From contig NZ_JBIUAG010000004.1 in the NCBI RefSeq assembly GCF_044547355.1, positions 248,001 through 312,000 on the forward strand: a stretch of DNA of 64,000 nucleotides. The letters are read 5' to 3'. Below the pieces are notes generated by a model that was given only the letters and a program-made list of their open reading frames with translations, did no database searches and was not told the origin of the DNA. A program made the translations under genes and the position numbers. Position 1 is the first letter of the stretch, and every line of letters starts with the position of its first letter. Origin of the DNA: Kutzneria sp044547355. Its GTDB lineage: Bacteria > Actinomycetota > Actinomycetes > Mycobacteriales > Pseudonocardiaceae. This document shows positions 54,265 to 62,896 of this stretch, piece after piece.

Positions 54265-57129
54265 GTGCACGCGGCGAACGGGGTCCCGCTGCGGGTCGAG
54301 GTGCTGGGACCGGTGCGGGCGCTGCTCGGTGATCGTGAGATCGCGCTGGGTCCCCCGATGCAACGCGCCCTGCTCGCGCTGCTGGCGCTGCGCGCGAACC
54401 GCGCCGTCGGCCGCACGGAGCTGGTCGACGCCCTGTGGGGCGACGACCCGCCGACCACCGCCGGCGGCAGTGTCTCCACCTACTTGTCGGCGCTGCGCCG
54501 CGCACTCGAACCCGACCGGCCCAGCCGCGCGCCCAGCGCCCTGCTGGTCTCGGCCGGCGCGAACTCCGGCTACATGCTGCGGCTGGACAGCGGGGCGCTG
54601 GACTGCGACCGCGCCGAGCAACTGCGTGAACGGGCAAGGATCGCGCGAACTTCAGGCGATCTTCACGGCGCGGTGGTCCAGCTCCAGTCGGCGCTGCGGC
54701 TGTGGCGGGGCCTGCCGTTCGACGGCATCTCCTGCCCCTTCGTGGCCGGCGAGCGGGCTCGCGTGGACGAGCTGCGGCTGGCCACTGTGGAGTCGCTGGC
54801 CGACGCCCTGATCGCGCTGGGCCGCAACGACGACGCCGTCGCCGAGCTGTCGCCGGTGGTGCGCCAGCAGCCGCTGCGGGAACGGCCGCGGGCGCTGCTG
54901 ATGACCGCCCTGTACGGCGCCGGCCGCAAGGCCGACGCGCTGGAGGTGTTCGAGGACGCGCGCCGCGTGCTCGTCGACGAGTTGGGCATCGAACCCGGCC
55001 CCGAGCTGCGGGACCTGCACCGCGACCTGATCGCCGACAAGCCCGCCGCCCCCGCGCCGGCCGCCGCCCCGGTCACCACCGGGGCTACCGCCGCCCCCAA
55101 GCCGGCCCAGCTGCCGCACGACGTGCCCGGCTTCACCGGCCGGGTCCGCGAGCTGGCCCAGCTGGAGGACGTCCTGGTTGGCGGCGACCGGACCGTAGCG
55201 GTGATCTCGGCGATCGACGGCAGCGGCGGCATCGGCAAGACCGCGCTGGCCGTGCACGTCGCGCACCGCGTCGCCGGCCAGTTCCCCGACGGCCAGCTCT
55301 ACGTGAACCTGCGCGGCTTCGACCCGCAGCAGCCGCCGCTGCAACCGGCGGCGGCGCTGGGGCAGCTGCTGCGCGGCCTGGGCGTGGAGGCGGGAGCGAT
55401 CCCGGCCGAGACCGACGAGCAGGCCGGCCTGTACCGGAGCCTCATCGCCGGCAAGCGCATGCTCGTGCTGTTGGACAACGCCGCCAGCACCGACCAGGTG
55501 CGGCCGCTGCTGCCCGGCAGCCCCAGCTGCTCGGTGCTGGTGACCAGCCGCAGCCGGCTGGGCGGCCTGGTCGCCCGGGACGGGGCGCATCGCGTGACGC
55601 TGGACGTGCTCGACGAGAGCGAGTCGGTGCAGATGCTGGCGGCCGGGGTGGGGCTGGCCCAGATCGAGGCGCAGCCGGAGGCCGCCGCCGAGCTGGCCCG
55701 GCTGTGCGGGCACCTGCCGTTGGCCCTGCGGATCGCCGCCGCCCAGCTCAACGACCGGCCGCACCTGGACCTGGACGACCTGTGCCAGGAGCTGGCCGAC
55801 GAGCGGGCCCGGCTGGACGTGCTCGCCGTGGACGACGAGAGCACCGCCGTGCGGGCCGTGTTCTCGTGGTCGTACCACGCGTTGAAGCCGGAGCCGGCCC
55901 GCATGTTCCGGATGCTCGGGCTGCACGCCGGCACCGAGATCAGCGTGGCCGCCGCGGCCGCGCTGGCCAACGTGCCGGTGGTGCGGGCGCGGCGGCTGCT
56001 GGACGTCGTGGCCAGCGGCCACCTGCTGGAGGGCGTCGGCCGCGACCGGTACCGATTCCACGACCTGCTGCGCGTCTACTCGGCCGAATGCGCCGCCGAG
56101 CACGACAGCCGGGCCGAGCGGATCGCCGCCGTCAGCCGGCTGCTGGACTTCTACCTGCACACCGCCAACACCGTGGACGAGATGCTCGCGCCCTACCGGC
56201 GGCGCTCCGAGCTGCCGCCGCCGGTGCCGGGCGGGCAGCCGGCCGCCTTCACCGACAGCAGCGCGGCCCTGGCCTGGTGCGAGACGGAGCTGTCCAACCT
56301 CATCGCCGCCACCTCACAGGCCGCCGAGCTGGGCGACACCTACCACGCCACCGGCATTCCCGGCGCGATGTGGGCGTTCTTCGCGCTGCGCACGCCGTGG
56401 CCGGAGTGGATCTCCAGTCACCAGACGGGAATCGGCGCCGCGGTGGCCGCGGGCGACCGCTACGGCGAGGTGCGGCTGCTGATCGGGCTCGGCTACTGCT
56501 ACAACGAGCTGCGCCGGCACATGCAGGTGCTGGAGTGCATGGAGCGGGCCCGCATCGTCTACGAGCCGCTGTCCGGCGGCCCGCTCGACCACGTCGTCGG
56601 CGGCGCGCTCGGATCGGCGTACTTCTGGGCCGGGCGCGTGGACGAGGCGTTCGAGCTGACCAACTCGGCCCTGGCGGCCAGCCGGCGGACCGGCGACCTG
56701 TGGAGCGAGGCCTGGGCCCTGAGCCACCTGGGCAGCTACTGCCGGGTGCTCGGGCGGTACACCGAGTCGGTGGCCAACTTCGACCGGGCGCTGCGGCTGT
56801 TCGTGGACATGGAGGACCGGGCCGGCGCGATCAAGGTCTACCGGGAGCTGGGGGAGGCGCACCGGCACTTCGGCAAGCTCGACCGCGCCGCCGACTGTTT
56901 CCGTGGCGCGGTGCGGCTTTTCCGGGAGTCCGGCGGCCGGCCGGGCGAGGCGTGGTCGCTGCACGAGCTGGCCAGCGTCCTGCACGAGGACGGCAAGCTG
57001 GCCGAGGCCAAGATCTCGTGGGAGCAGTCGCTGGCGATCCTGGAGGAAGTCGGCGACCACCGCGTCGAACAGGTCCGCCGCCGCCTCGCCGCCATCGACG
57101 CCGCCGCCGGCGTCCGCCGCTCCCGCTGA
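54265..57129 (+). CDS. SARP-family regulator: BTAD, NB-ARC and TPR domains
   Basis: From the GTG at 54265 the product is 954 residues. The first 95 contain the OmpR-like winged helix (LRVEVLGPVRALLGDREIAL; GGSVSTYLSALRRALEPDRP), 100-245 BTAD (ALIALGRNDDAVAELSPVVR; ELGIEPGPELRDLHRDLIAD), and 285-600 NB-ARC with Walker A GSGGIGKTALAVHVA near 318 and Walker B MLVLLDNAAS. The C-terminal 330 residues are TPR repeats. It belongs to the same AfsR-like class as the protein at 14515 but has no TTA codon. No biosynthetic cluster is adjacent. The start is uncertain because the Shine-Dalgarno is close to the GTG; the frame is open upstream to 54121 without family sequence. Confidence 0.9.
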   Translation: MHAANGVPLRVEVLGPVRALLGDREIALGPPMQRALLALLALRANRAVGRTELVDALWGDDPPTTAGGSVSTYLSALRRALEPDRPSRAPSALLVSAGANSGYMLRLDSGALDCDRAEQLRERARIARTSGDLHGAVVQLQSALRLWRGLPFDGISCPFVAGERARVDELRLATVESLADALIALGRNDDAVAELSPVVRQQPLRERPRALLMTALYGAGRKADALEVFEDARRVLVDELGIEPGPELRDLHRDLIADKPAAPAPAAAPVTTGATAAPKPAQLPHDVPGFTGRVRELAQLEDVLVGGDRTVAVISAIDGSGGIGKTALAVHVAHRVAGQFPDGQLYVNLRGFDPQQPPLQPAAALGQLLRGLGVEAGAIPAETDEQAGLYRSLIAGKRMLVLLDNAASTDQVRPLLPGSPSCSVLVTSRSRLGGLVARDGAHRVTLDVLDESESVQMLAAGVGLAQIEAQPEAAAELARLCGHLPLALRIAAAQLNDRPHLDLDDLCQELADERARLDVLAVDDESTAVRAVFSWSYHALKPEPARMFRMLGLHAGTEISVAAAAALANVPVVRARRLLDVVASGHLLEGVGRDRYRFHDLLRVYSAECAAEHDSRAERIAAVSRLLDFYLHTANTVDEMLAPYRRRSELPPPVPGGQPAAFTDSSAALAWCETELSNLIAATSQAAELGDTYHATGIPGAMWAFFALRTPWPEWISSHQTGIGAAVAAGDRYGEVRLLIGLGYCYNELRRHMQVLECMERARIVYEPLSGGPLDHVVGGALGSAYFWAGRVDEAFELTNSALAASRRTGDLWSEAWALSHLGSYCRVLGRYTESVANFDRALRLFVDMEDRAGAIKVYRELGEAHRHFGKLDRAADCFRGAVRLFRESGGRPGEAWSLHELASVLHEDGKLAEAKISWEQSLAILEEVGDHRVEQVRRRLAAIDAAAGVRRSR

Positions 57130-57169
57130 ACCTTCGCGAGCCCCGCCTGGCGACATACTCGCCGGGGGT

Positions 57170-57943
57170 TCACGCCAGCGAGGACTCGGTGAGCAGGGCG
57201 CGGGCGGCGGCGACATCGGTCGTCGCCAGGATCCGGTCCACGCGGGCGGCGAAGTCGGCCGGGGCGCCGGGCAGCTTGGCCGCCGAGGCGACGGCGTTCT
57301 TCTCGGTGGCCAGCCACACTCCGGCCCGGGCGTGCAGCACGTGCACGAGACAACCGATGCCCCGGAACAGGAATCCCGTCGCCGAGAAGCGGTCGCCGCG
57401 CGCCGCCGGGACGGCCGCGTTGCCGACGCTGAACGCCGCCTCGAAGCCGTAGGTCCCCTCGATCGCCTCGGCCAGCTCGGCCGGATACGGATCCAGCCGG
57501 GCCCGGATCTCGGCCAGCGCGCCGTCGGGATCGGCCAGCACCACGGAGGTCGCCAGCTCGGCGAGATAGGCGTGCGAGAAGAAGCCCAGCGGATGGCCGA
57601 CCTGCGCCTCGCAGCGGACCACGCCCCGCCGCACCTCGTCGAGGATGTCGGTGACCCGATCCAGATCCCGCCACAGCAGATCCGTTTTGGCGCCCGGAGT
57701 CTTGAGCCAGGCGCCGCCGTCGACCCACGGCCCCCACTCGCCCGGCTCGGTCACGGCCGACCCCGGCCACTCGGCGGCGATTTCGCGGAGAGCGGACAGA
57801 TCCATCGCACCCCGGCGGTAAACGCCCAGATCGGTGTCGGAATGCTCGTCGGCGGCGCCCCGGGCCCGGGAGCCGCCGAGCACGACGCCGACCACCCCGC
57901 CCACGTCGGCGATGCGGCTGGCCAGGGAATTCAGGTCGGTCAC
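57170..57943 (-). CDS. Nucleotidyltransferase-domain protein
   Basis: The 257-residue protein begins with a minimal nucleotidyltransferase fold: GGSRARGAADEHSDTDLGVY, where GS and DxD are the nucleotide and metal ligands. The helical C-terminal half (residues 110-257, GFFSHAYLAELATSVVLADP) resembles kanamycin-type or DUF4037 proteins. It may add a nucleotide to a small molecule such as an antibiotic, or to a protein or tRNA; the substrate is unknown. The GTG at 57943 diverges from the MoxR-like gene over 147 bases. Confidence 0.8.
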   Translation of the reverse strand: MTDLNSLASRIADVGGVVGVVLGGSRARGAADEHSDTDLGVYRRGAMDLSALREIAAEWPGSAVTEPGEWGPWVDGGAWLKTPGAKTDLLWRDLDRVTDILDEVRRGVVRCEAQVGHPLGFFSHAYLAELATSVVLADPDGALAEIRARLDPYPAELAEAIEGTYGFEAAFSVGNAAVPAARGDRFSATGFLFRGIGCLVHVLHARAGVWLATEKNAVASAAKLPGAPADFAARVDRILATTDVAAARALLTESSLA

Positions 57944-58090
57944 GGGGCCACAGCCTGCCGTAGACCATCCCGACGTCCCACCACATTTTACCTCGCCCGG
58001 GCCCGTCCTGGCGCACAGCCGGCGCCAGCGCCGTCATAGTGGAGTTGCTCCACGTCGACCTGCTTGCCCAGGGCTATTAGCTTCATCAGG

Positions 58091-59494
58091 GTGACAGTTG
58101 TTCCGACCCCACCCCACTCGCTGCCGACGACCGTGGGCCAGTTGCGCGCCGCCGGGCACGAGCCCCGTTCCGTGAAGGCCGAACTACGGGACAACCTGCT
58201 CGACGCGCTGCGCGCCGGGCGCGACCCGTGGCCGGGCATCGTCGGCTTCGACCGCACGGTGCTGCCCCAGCTGGAGCGCGCGATCATCGCCGGCCACGAC
58301 GTCGTGCTGCTCGGCGAGCGCGGCCAGGGCAAGACCCGCCTGCTGCGCACGCTCGCCGGCCTGCTCGACGAGTGGACGCCGGTGATCGAGGGCGCCGAGC
58401 TGGCCGAGCACCCGCTCGACCCGATCACCCCCGCCTCCCGTCGTCGCGCCGCCGAGCTGGGCGAGGACCTGCCGGTGTCCTGGCTGCACCGGTCCCAGCG
58501 CTACACCGAGAAGCTGGCCACCCCCGACACCTCGGTCGGCGACCTCATCGGCGACGTCGACCCGACCAAGGTGGCCGAGGGCCGCAGCCTCGGCGACCCG
58601 GAGACCATCCACTTCGGACTGGTGCCCCGCGCCCACCGCGGCATCGTGGCCGTCAACGAGCTGCCCGACCTGGCCGAGCGGATCCAGGTGGCGCTGCTCA
58701 ACGTGATGGAGGAGCGCGACATCCAGATCCGCGGCTACACGCTGCGGCTGCCGCTGGACGTGCTGCTGGTGGCCACGGCCAACCCCGAGGACTACACCAA
58801 CCGCGGCCGGATCATCACCCCGCTCAAGGACCGGTTCGGCGCCGAGGTCCGCACCCACTACCCGCTGGAGGTGTCCGGCGAGATCGACCTGATCAACCAG
58901 GAGGCCCAGCTGGTCGCCGAGGTGGGTGATCACCTGATCGAGGTGGTGGCCCGGTTCGTGCGGCACCTGCGCGAGTCCACCTCGGTGGACCAGCGCTCCG
59001 GCGTGTCCGCCCGGTTCGCCATCGCCGCCGCCGAGACCGTCGCCGCCGCCGCGCTGCGCCGGGCCGCGCTCACCGGCGAGGCCGAGGCCGTGGCCCGGCC
59101 GGTCGACCTGGAGGCCGTGCCGGCGGTGCTGCGCGGCAAGCTGGAGTTCGAGTCCGGCGAGGAGGGCCGCGAGCACGAGATCCTGGAGCACCTGCTGCGC
59201 CGCTCGGTGGCCGACACCGCCCGCGGCAAGCTGGCCGGGCTGAACCTGAAGTCGCTGGCCGAGGCCGTGACCGACGGGCACCCGGTGGCCACCGGCGAGC
59301 GGGTGCCGGCGACCGAGGTGCTGGCCGCGCTGCCGGAGCTGCCGGTGCTGCACGAGGTGGCCGCGCGGCTGGACATCAAGGCCGACCAGCCGGCCGGCTG
59401 GATCGCCTCGGCCGTCGAGTTCGCGCTGGAGTACCTCTACCTGAGCCGCCAGCTCGGCAAGGACGCCGACGACGAGATGACGGTCTACGGCTGA
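58091..59494 (+). CDS. MoxR-like AAA+ ATPase (Mg-chelatase ChlI-type)
   Basis: From the GTG at 58091 the product has 467 residues. Walker A is GERGQGKTRLL near residue 79, Walker B is IVAVNELPDLAERIQVAL near 188, and the sensor region is VLLVATANPEDYTNRG. The arrangement matches the Mg-chelatase/MoxR AAA+ group. The VWA protein gene follows with a one-base overlap (TGATG). MoxR-VWA pairs act as chaperone-like machines that insert metals or activate partner enzymes. No client gene is adjacent. The C-terminal 100 residues form a lid rich in helices. Confidence 0.92.
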   Translation: MTVVPTPPHSLPTTVGQLRAAGHEPRSVKAELRDNLLDALRAGRDPWPGIVGFDRTVLPQLERAIIAGHDVVLLGERGQGKTRLLRTLAGLLDEWTPVIEGAELAEHPLDPITPASRRRAAELGEDLPVSWLHRSQRYTEKLATPDTSVGDLIGDVDPTKVAEGRSLGDPETIHFGLVPRAHRGIVAVNELPDLAERIQVALLNVMEERDIQIRGYTLRLPLDVLLVATANPEDYTNRGRIITPLKDRFGAEVRTHYPLEVSGEIDLINQEAQLVAEVGDHLIEVVARFVRHLRESTSVDQRSGVSARFAIAAAETVAAAALRRAALTGEAEAVARPVDLEAVPAVLRGKLEFESGEEGREHEILEHLLRRSVADTARGKLAGLNLKSLAEAVTDGHPVATGERVPATEVLAALPELPVLHEVAARLDIKADQPAGWIASAVEFALEYLYLSRQLGKDADDEMTVYG

Positions 59495-61449
59495 TGGCCA
59501 CCCCGGCACGGCGTTACCGCTACCACGAGTGGCTCGGTGGCGATGATCCGCTCGCCCCGCCGGCCGACCTGCGGGCGGCGCTGGACGAGCTGGGGCGCGA
59601 GGTCATGGAGGGCTCGTCGCCGCAGGCGGCGCTGCGTGAGCTGATGCGTCGGGGCGTGCAGGGCACCCGCGGCCTGGACGACCTGACCCGCCAGGTGTGG
59701 GAGCGGCGCGCGCAGATCCAGCGCCGCAACAACCTGGACGGCACCATGCGTGAGGTCCAGCGGCTGCTCCAGGAGGCCCTCACGGCCGAACGGCGCGAGC
59801 TGTTCCCGAATCCGTCCGACGACGCGCGGTTCCGGGAGGCGCAGCTGGACGCGCTGCCGCCCGGCACCGCCGCCGCCGTCACGGAGCTGTCCACCTACGA
59901 CTGGCAGTCCTCGGACGCCCGCGAGTCGTACCAGAAGATCCAGGACCTGCTCGGCCGGGAGATGCTGGAACAGCGCTTCCAGGGCATGAAGCAGGCCATG
60001 CAGAACGCCACGCCGCAGGACGTGGAGCGGATCAAGGACATGCTGTCCGACCTGAACTCGCTGCTGTCCGCGCACTCGGCCGGCCAGGACACCTCGCAGC
60101 AGTTCCAGGAGTTCATGGCCAAGCACGGCGAGTTCTTCCCGGAGAACCCGCGCAACACCGACGAGCTGGTCGACGCGCTGGCCCAACGCTCGGCGGCGGC
60201 CCAGCGCATGCTGAACTCGATGACCGACGAGCAGCGGGCCGAGCTGGCCCAGCTCGGCCAGCAGGCCTTCGGCGACCCCAGCCTGGGGGCGCAGCTGGAC
60301 CTGCTCGACGCGCACCTCCAGGGGCTGCGGCCGGGGGAGGACTGGACCGGCTCGGCCCGCTTCCGCGGCAAGAACCCGATGGGACTGGGTGAGGGCGCGC
60401 AGGCCATGCAGGACCTGGCCGAGCTGGACGCGCTGGCCGAGCAGCTGGCCCAGTCCTACCCGGGGGCCTCGCTGGAGGACATCGACGTCGAGGCGCTGGT
60501 CCGGCAGCTCGGTCAGGAGTCCGGAGTGGACGCCCGCCGACTGTCCGAACTGGAGCGTGAGCTGCGCCGGCAGGGCCTGCTGGAGCGGGCCGCCGACGGC
60601 GGGCTTCGGCTGACGCCCAAGGCTTTGCGACGGCTCGGCGAGACGGCGCTGCGTCAGGTCGTCGACCAGCTGCGGGGCCGGGGCGAACGGGACAGCGACC
60701 GGGCCGGCGCGGCCGGGGAGCCGACCGGGGCGACCCGGGAGTGGGAGTTCGGCGCCACCGAGCCGTGGGACGTGTCCCGGACCGTGCGCAACGCGGTGCT
60801 GCGCGCGGCTTCCTCGGGCGGCGGCCCGGTGCGGCTGGCCGTCGAGGATGTCGAGATCGTGGAGACCGAGCAGCGGGCCCGGGCCGCGGTCGCGCTGTGC
60901 GTGGACACCTCGTGGTCGATGGTGCAGGACGGCCGGTGGCTGCCGATGAAGCGCACCGCGCTGGCCCTGCACCAGCTGATCAGCACCCGGTTCCGCACGG
61001 ATGCGTTGCAGCTCATCACCTTCGGGCGGCACGCGTCCACTGTGGACATCGGCGAGCTGACCGCGCTGGAGGGGGCGTGGGAGCAGGGCACCAACCTGCA
61101 CCACGCGCTGCTGCTGGCCGGCCGGCACGTGCGGCGGCATCCCGACGCGCAGCCGGTGGTGCTGGTCGTCACCGACGGCGAGCCGACCGCGCACCTGGAG
61201 TCCGACGGCGAGGCCGTGTTCAACTACCCGCCGATGCAGCGGACCGTGGGCAAGACGCTGATCGAGGTCGACGCCCTGGCCAAGCTGGGCGCGTCGATCA
61301 CCGTGTTCCGCCTCGGCGACGACCCGCGGCTGGCCCACTTCGTCGACACGGTGGCCCGCCGCAGCGGCGGCCGGGTGATCGCCCCCGACCTCGACGGCCT
61401 CGGGGCCGCCGTCGTCGGCGACTACCTCCGCAACCGCCGCGGCCGCTGA
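59494..61449 (+). CDS. VWA-domain protein, partner of the MoxR-like ATPase
   Basis: The 651-residue protein has a long helical N-terminal part (residues 1-420, rich in Gln/Glu/Leu, with a coiled-coil character) and a C-terminal von Willebrand A domain whose metal-ion site reads CVDTSWSMVQDG near 470, with TDGEPTAH as the third loop. It has no signal peptide or membrane helix. The ATG overlaps the ATPase stop codon, so the two are made in fixed ratio. By analogy with other MoxR-VWA pairs it is the substrate-binding half of the machine. It ends at a hairpin at 61458. Confidence 0.9.
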   Translation: MATPARRYRYHEWLGGDDPLAPPADLRAALDELGREVMEGSSPQAALRELMRRGVQGTRGLDDLTRQVWERRAQIQRRNNLDGTMREVQRLLQEALTAERRELFPNPSDDARFREAQLDALPPGTAAAVTELSTYDWQSSDARESYQKIQDLLGREMLEQRFQGMKQAMQNATPQDVERIKDMLSDLNSLLSAHSAGQDTSQQFQEFMAKHGEFFPENPRNTDELVDALAQRSAAAQRMLNSMTDEQRAELAQLGQQAFGDPSLGAQLDLLDAHLQGLRPGEDWTGSARFRGKNPMGLGEGAQAMQDLAELDALAEQLAQSYPGASLEDIDVEALVRQLGQESGVDARRLSELERELRRQGLLERAADGGLRLTPKALRRLGETALRQVVDQLRGRGERDSDRAGAAGEPTGATREWEFGATEPWDVSRTVRNAVLRAASSGGGPVRLAVEDVEIVETEQRARAAVALCVDTSWSMVQDGRWLPMKRTALALHQLISTRFRTDALQLITFGRHASTVDIGELTALEGAWEQGTNLHHALLLAGRHVRRHPDAQPVVLVVTDGEPTAHLESDGEAVFNYPPMQRTVGKTLIEVDALAKLGASITVFRLGDDPRLAHFVDTVARRSGGRVIAPDLDGLGAAVVGDYLRNRRGR

Positions 61450-61457
61450 CCCCCGCT

Positions 61458-61490
61458 CCCGGGCACGCCGAACGAGTCGGTGTGCCCGGG
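61458..61490. terminator. Hairpin between VWA and FBP genes
   Basis: CCCGGGCAC (61458-61466) pairs with GTGCCCGGG (61482-61490) across a 15-base loop. It lies in the 45-base gap between two convergent stop codons. Confidence 0.7.
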
Positions 61491-61494
61491 GGCG

Positions 61495-61998
61495 TCAGGC
61501 GTTGTCGGTCAGCACCTCGTCCACGAACTTGTTGAGGCTGGCCATGGTCCTGGCCACCTCTTCGTCCACAGTGGACGTCACCCGGGCGCTGGTCACTGCC
61601 GACGGCTTGCGCTTGCCGCGGATGTAGAGGCTGCACGCGAGGTCCGCGCAGATGTAGGTGCCGACGGTGTTGCCCTGCTTGCCCGCGTTGCCCACCCGGC
61701 GGGCCGCGAACAGCGACACGTCCGCCGCCGCGTGGGTCGTCTGGCACAGCGCGCACAGCGAGCTCTTCAACTGGCTCGCGTGCGGCGCCGCCGCCCTCAG
61801 CGCCAGGCCCACCAGCTTGCCTTCACGGGGCAGCACCAGATAGGCGTTGGCCGGCGCCTTCGGATCGCGCCAGCCCAGGAAGTCCAGGTCCTCCCAGCCG
61901 ATGTCGGCCAGCTTGCCCGGCAGGTTGAGCCGCTTCGCCTCCCCCTTCGAGCAGTTCACGAAGGCGGCCCGGATCGTCGTCTCGTCGAGCGGTTCCAC
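61495..61998 (-). CDS. FBP-type elongation factor G-binding protein with treble-clef zinc finger
   Basis: The 167-residue protein has the C-terminal treble-clef finger of FBP/FusB-like proteins, with zinc ligands in SLCALCQTTH and YICADLACSLYI. Related proteins bind elongation factor G and release it from stalled ribosomes; FusB confers fusidic acid tolerance. The N-terminal 75 residues (IRAAFVNCSKGEAKRLNLPG) are helical. The start is a GTG at 61998. It is a single gene. Whether this housekeeping-like copy gives drug tolerance cannot be judged from sequence. Confidence 0.85.
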   Translation of the reverse strand: MEPLDETTIRAAFVNCSKGEAKRLNLPGKLADIGWEDLDFLGWRDPKAPANAYLVLPREGKLVGLALRAAAPHASQLKSSLCALCQTTHAAADVSLFAARRVGNAGKQGNTVGTYICADLACSLYIRGKRKPSAVTSARVTSTVDEEVARTMASLNKFVDEVLTDNA

Positions 61999-62053
61999 AG
62001 GTCCGAATCATGCCTCACCAGCGCAACCGGGTTTCGGCTCGCCCGCCGGCGGG

Positions 62054-62740
62054 TCAGCGCAGGTGGGCGTTGAGGAAGGCGGTGGCCAGCTGCCAGGCCG
62101 CGGCGGCGGCCTCGGGGTGGTGGAACATCGGCGCGGCGTGGTTGTGGAAGGCGTGGCCGGCCTGCTCCTGGACGTGGATCTCGACGTTCGGCCGGCCGGC
62201 GACGGCGGCCTCGACCTGGGCGACGGCGTCGCGGGGGAGGTAGGGATCCTGGCCGCCGAAGTGGAACTGGAGCGGGCAGGTGATCCGGTCCAGCAGGTCG
62301 AGCTGGCCGGGCACGGCGGAGCCGTAGAACGACACGACGGCGTCGGGGTCGGAGGCGGCGGCCAGGCCGTAGGCCAGGGAGCCGCCGAGGCAGAAGCCCA
62401 GCGCCCCGGCTTTGCCGGTGACCTCGGGCAGCGACCGCAGGTGGGCGAGGCTGGCCACCACGTCGGCTAGGCCCAGCTCGGCGTCGAACTCGCCGGCCAC
62501 GGCCAGCGAGGCGTTGAGACCGGCCTCGTCGTGGGCGGAGGACCAGCCGGGGTCGGTGCGCCAGAACAGGTCGGGCACCCCGACCACGAAGCCGGCGGCG
62601 GCCAGCTCGCCGGCCACCGAGCGCAGGTAGTCGTCCAGGCCGAAGATCTCCTGGATCAGCACGAGGGCGGGGCCCTGCCCGCCGGCCGGCAGCCACACCG
62701 GCAGATCGAAGTCGCCGACGGTGTCCACACGAGTCGTCAC
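62054..62740 (-). CDS. Dienelactone hydrolase family protein
   Basis: From the GTG at 62740 the product has 228 residues; an upstream in-frame start at 62800 would add 20. The alpha/beta-hydrolase fold has a catalytic cysteine in GALGFCLGGSLAYG, aspartate in FGGQDPYLP and histidine in AGHAFHNHAAP. Dienelactone hydrolases open lactone rings in aromatic degradation, but members far from catabolic clusters have general esterase roles. No aromatic pathway is adjacent. The gene is divergent from the membrane protein at 62897. Confidence 0.88.
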   Translation of the reverse strand: MTTRVDTVGDFDLPVWLPAGGQGPALVLIQEIFGLDDYLRSVAGELAAAGFVVGVPDLFWRTDPGWSSAHDEAGLNASLAVAGEFDAELGLADVVASLAHLRSLPEVTGKAGALGFCLGGSLAYGLAAASDPDAVVSFYGSAVPGQLDLLDRITCPLQFHFGGQDPYLPRDAVAQVEAAVAGRPNVEIHVQEQAGHAFHNHAAPMFHHPEAAAAAWQLATAFLNAHLR

Positions 62741-62752
62741 GGTGTGCGTTGT

Positions 62753-62762
62753 ACCAGCTGGT
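62753..62762 (-). promoter_or_regulatory. Palindrome upstream of the hydrolase gene
   Basis: ACCAGCTGGT is a perfect ten-base palindrome lying 13 bases upstream of the chosen GTG. It could be a repressor site or chance; if the start is at 62800 it falls within the gene. Confidence 0.25.
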
Positions 62763-62896
62763 GCGGTCTCAGGTCGATAACGACCGCGGTCACGGGGCAA
62801 CGGCCATTCTCGGAAATCGTCTCCTGAACGTACAACCTGTGAGATGATCCGTCGGCCGCCGTGGTCGGCGGTGAACAGCTTCAGGGGGGAAATAAA

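Noticed and set aside
57130..57169. Possible terminator between the second SARP and the nucleotidyltransferase gene
   Set aside because: Only a short, interrupted stem (GGCGA/TCGCC) can be drawn, so I did not list it as a feature.
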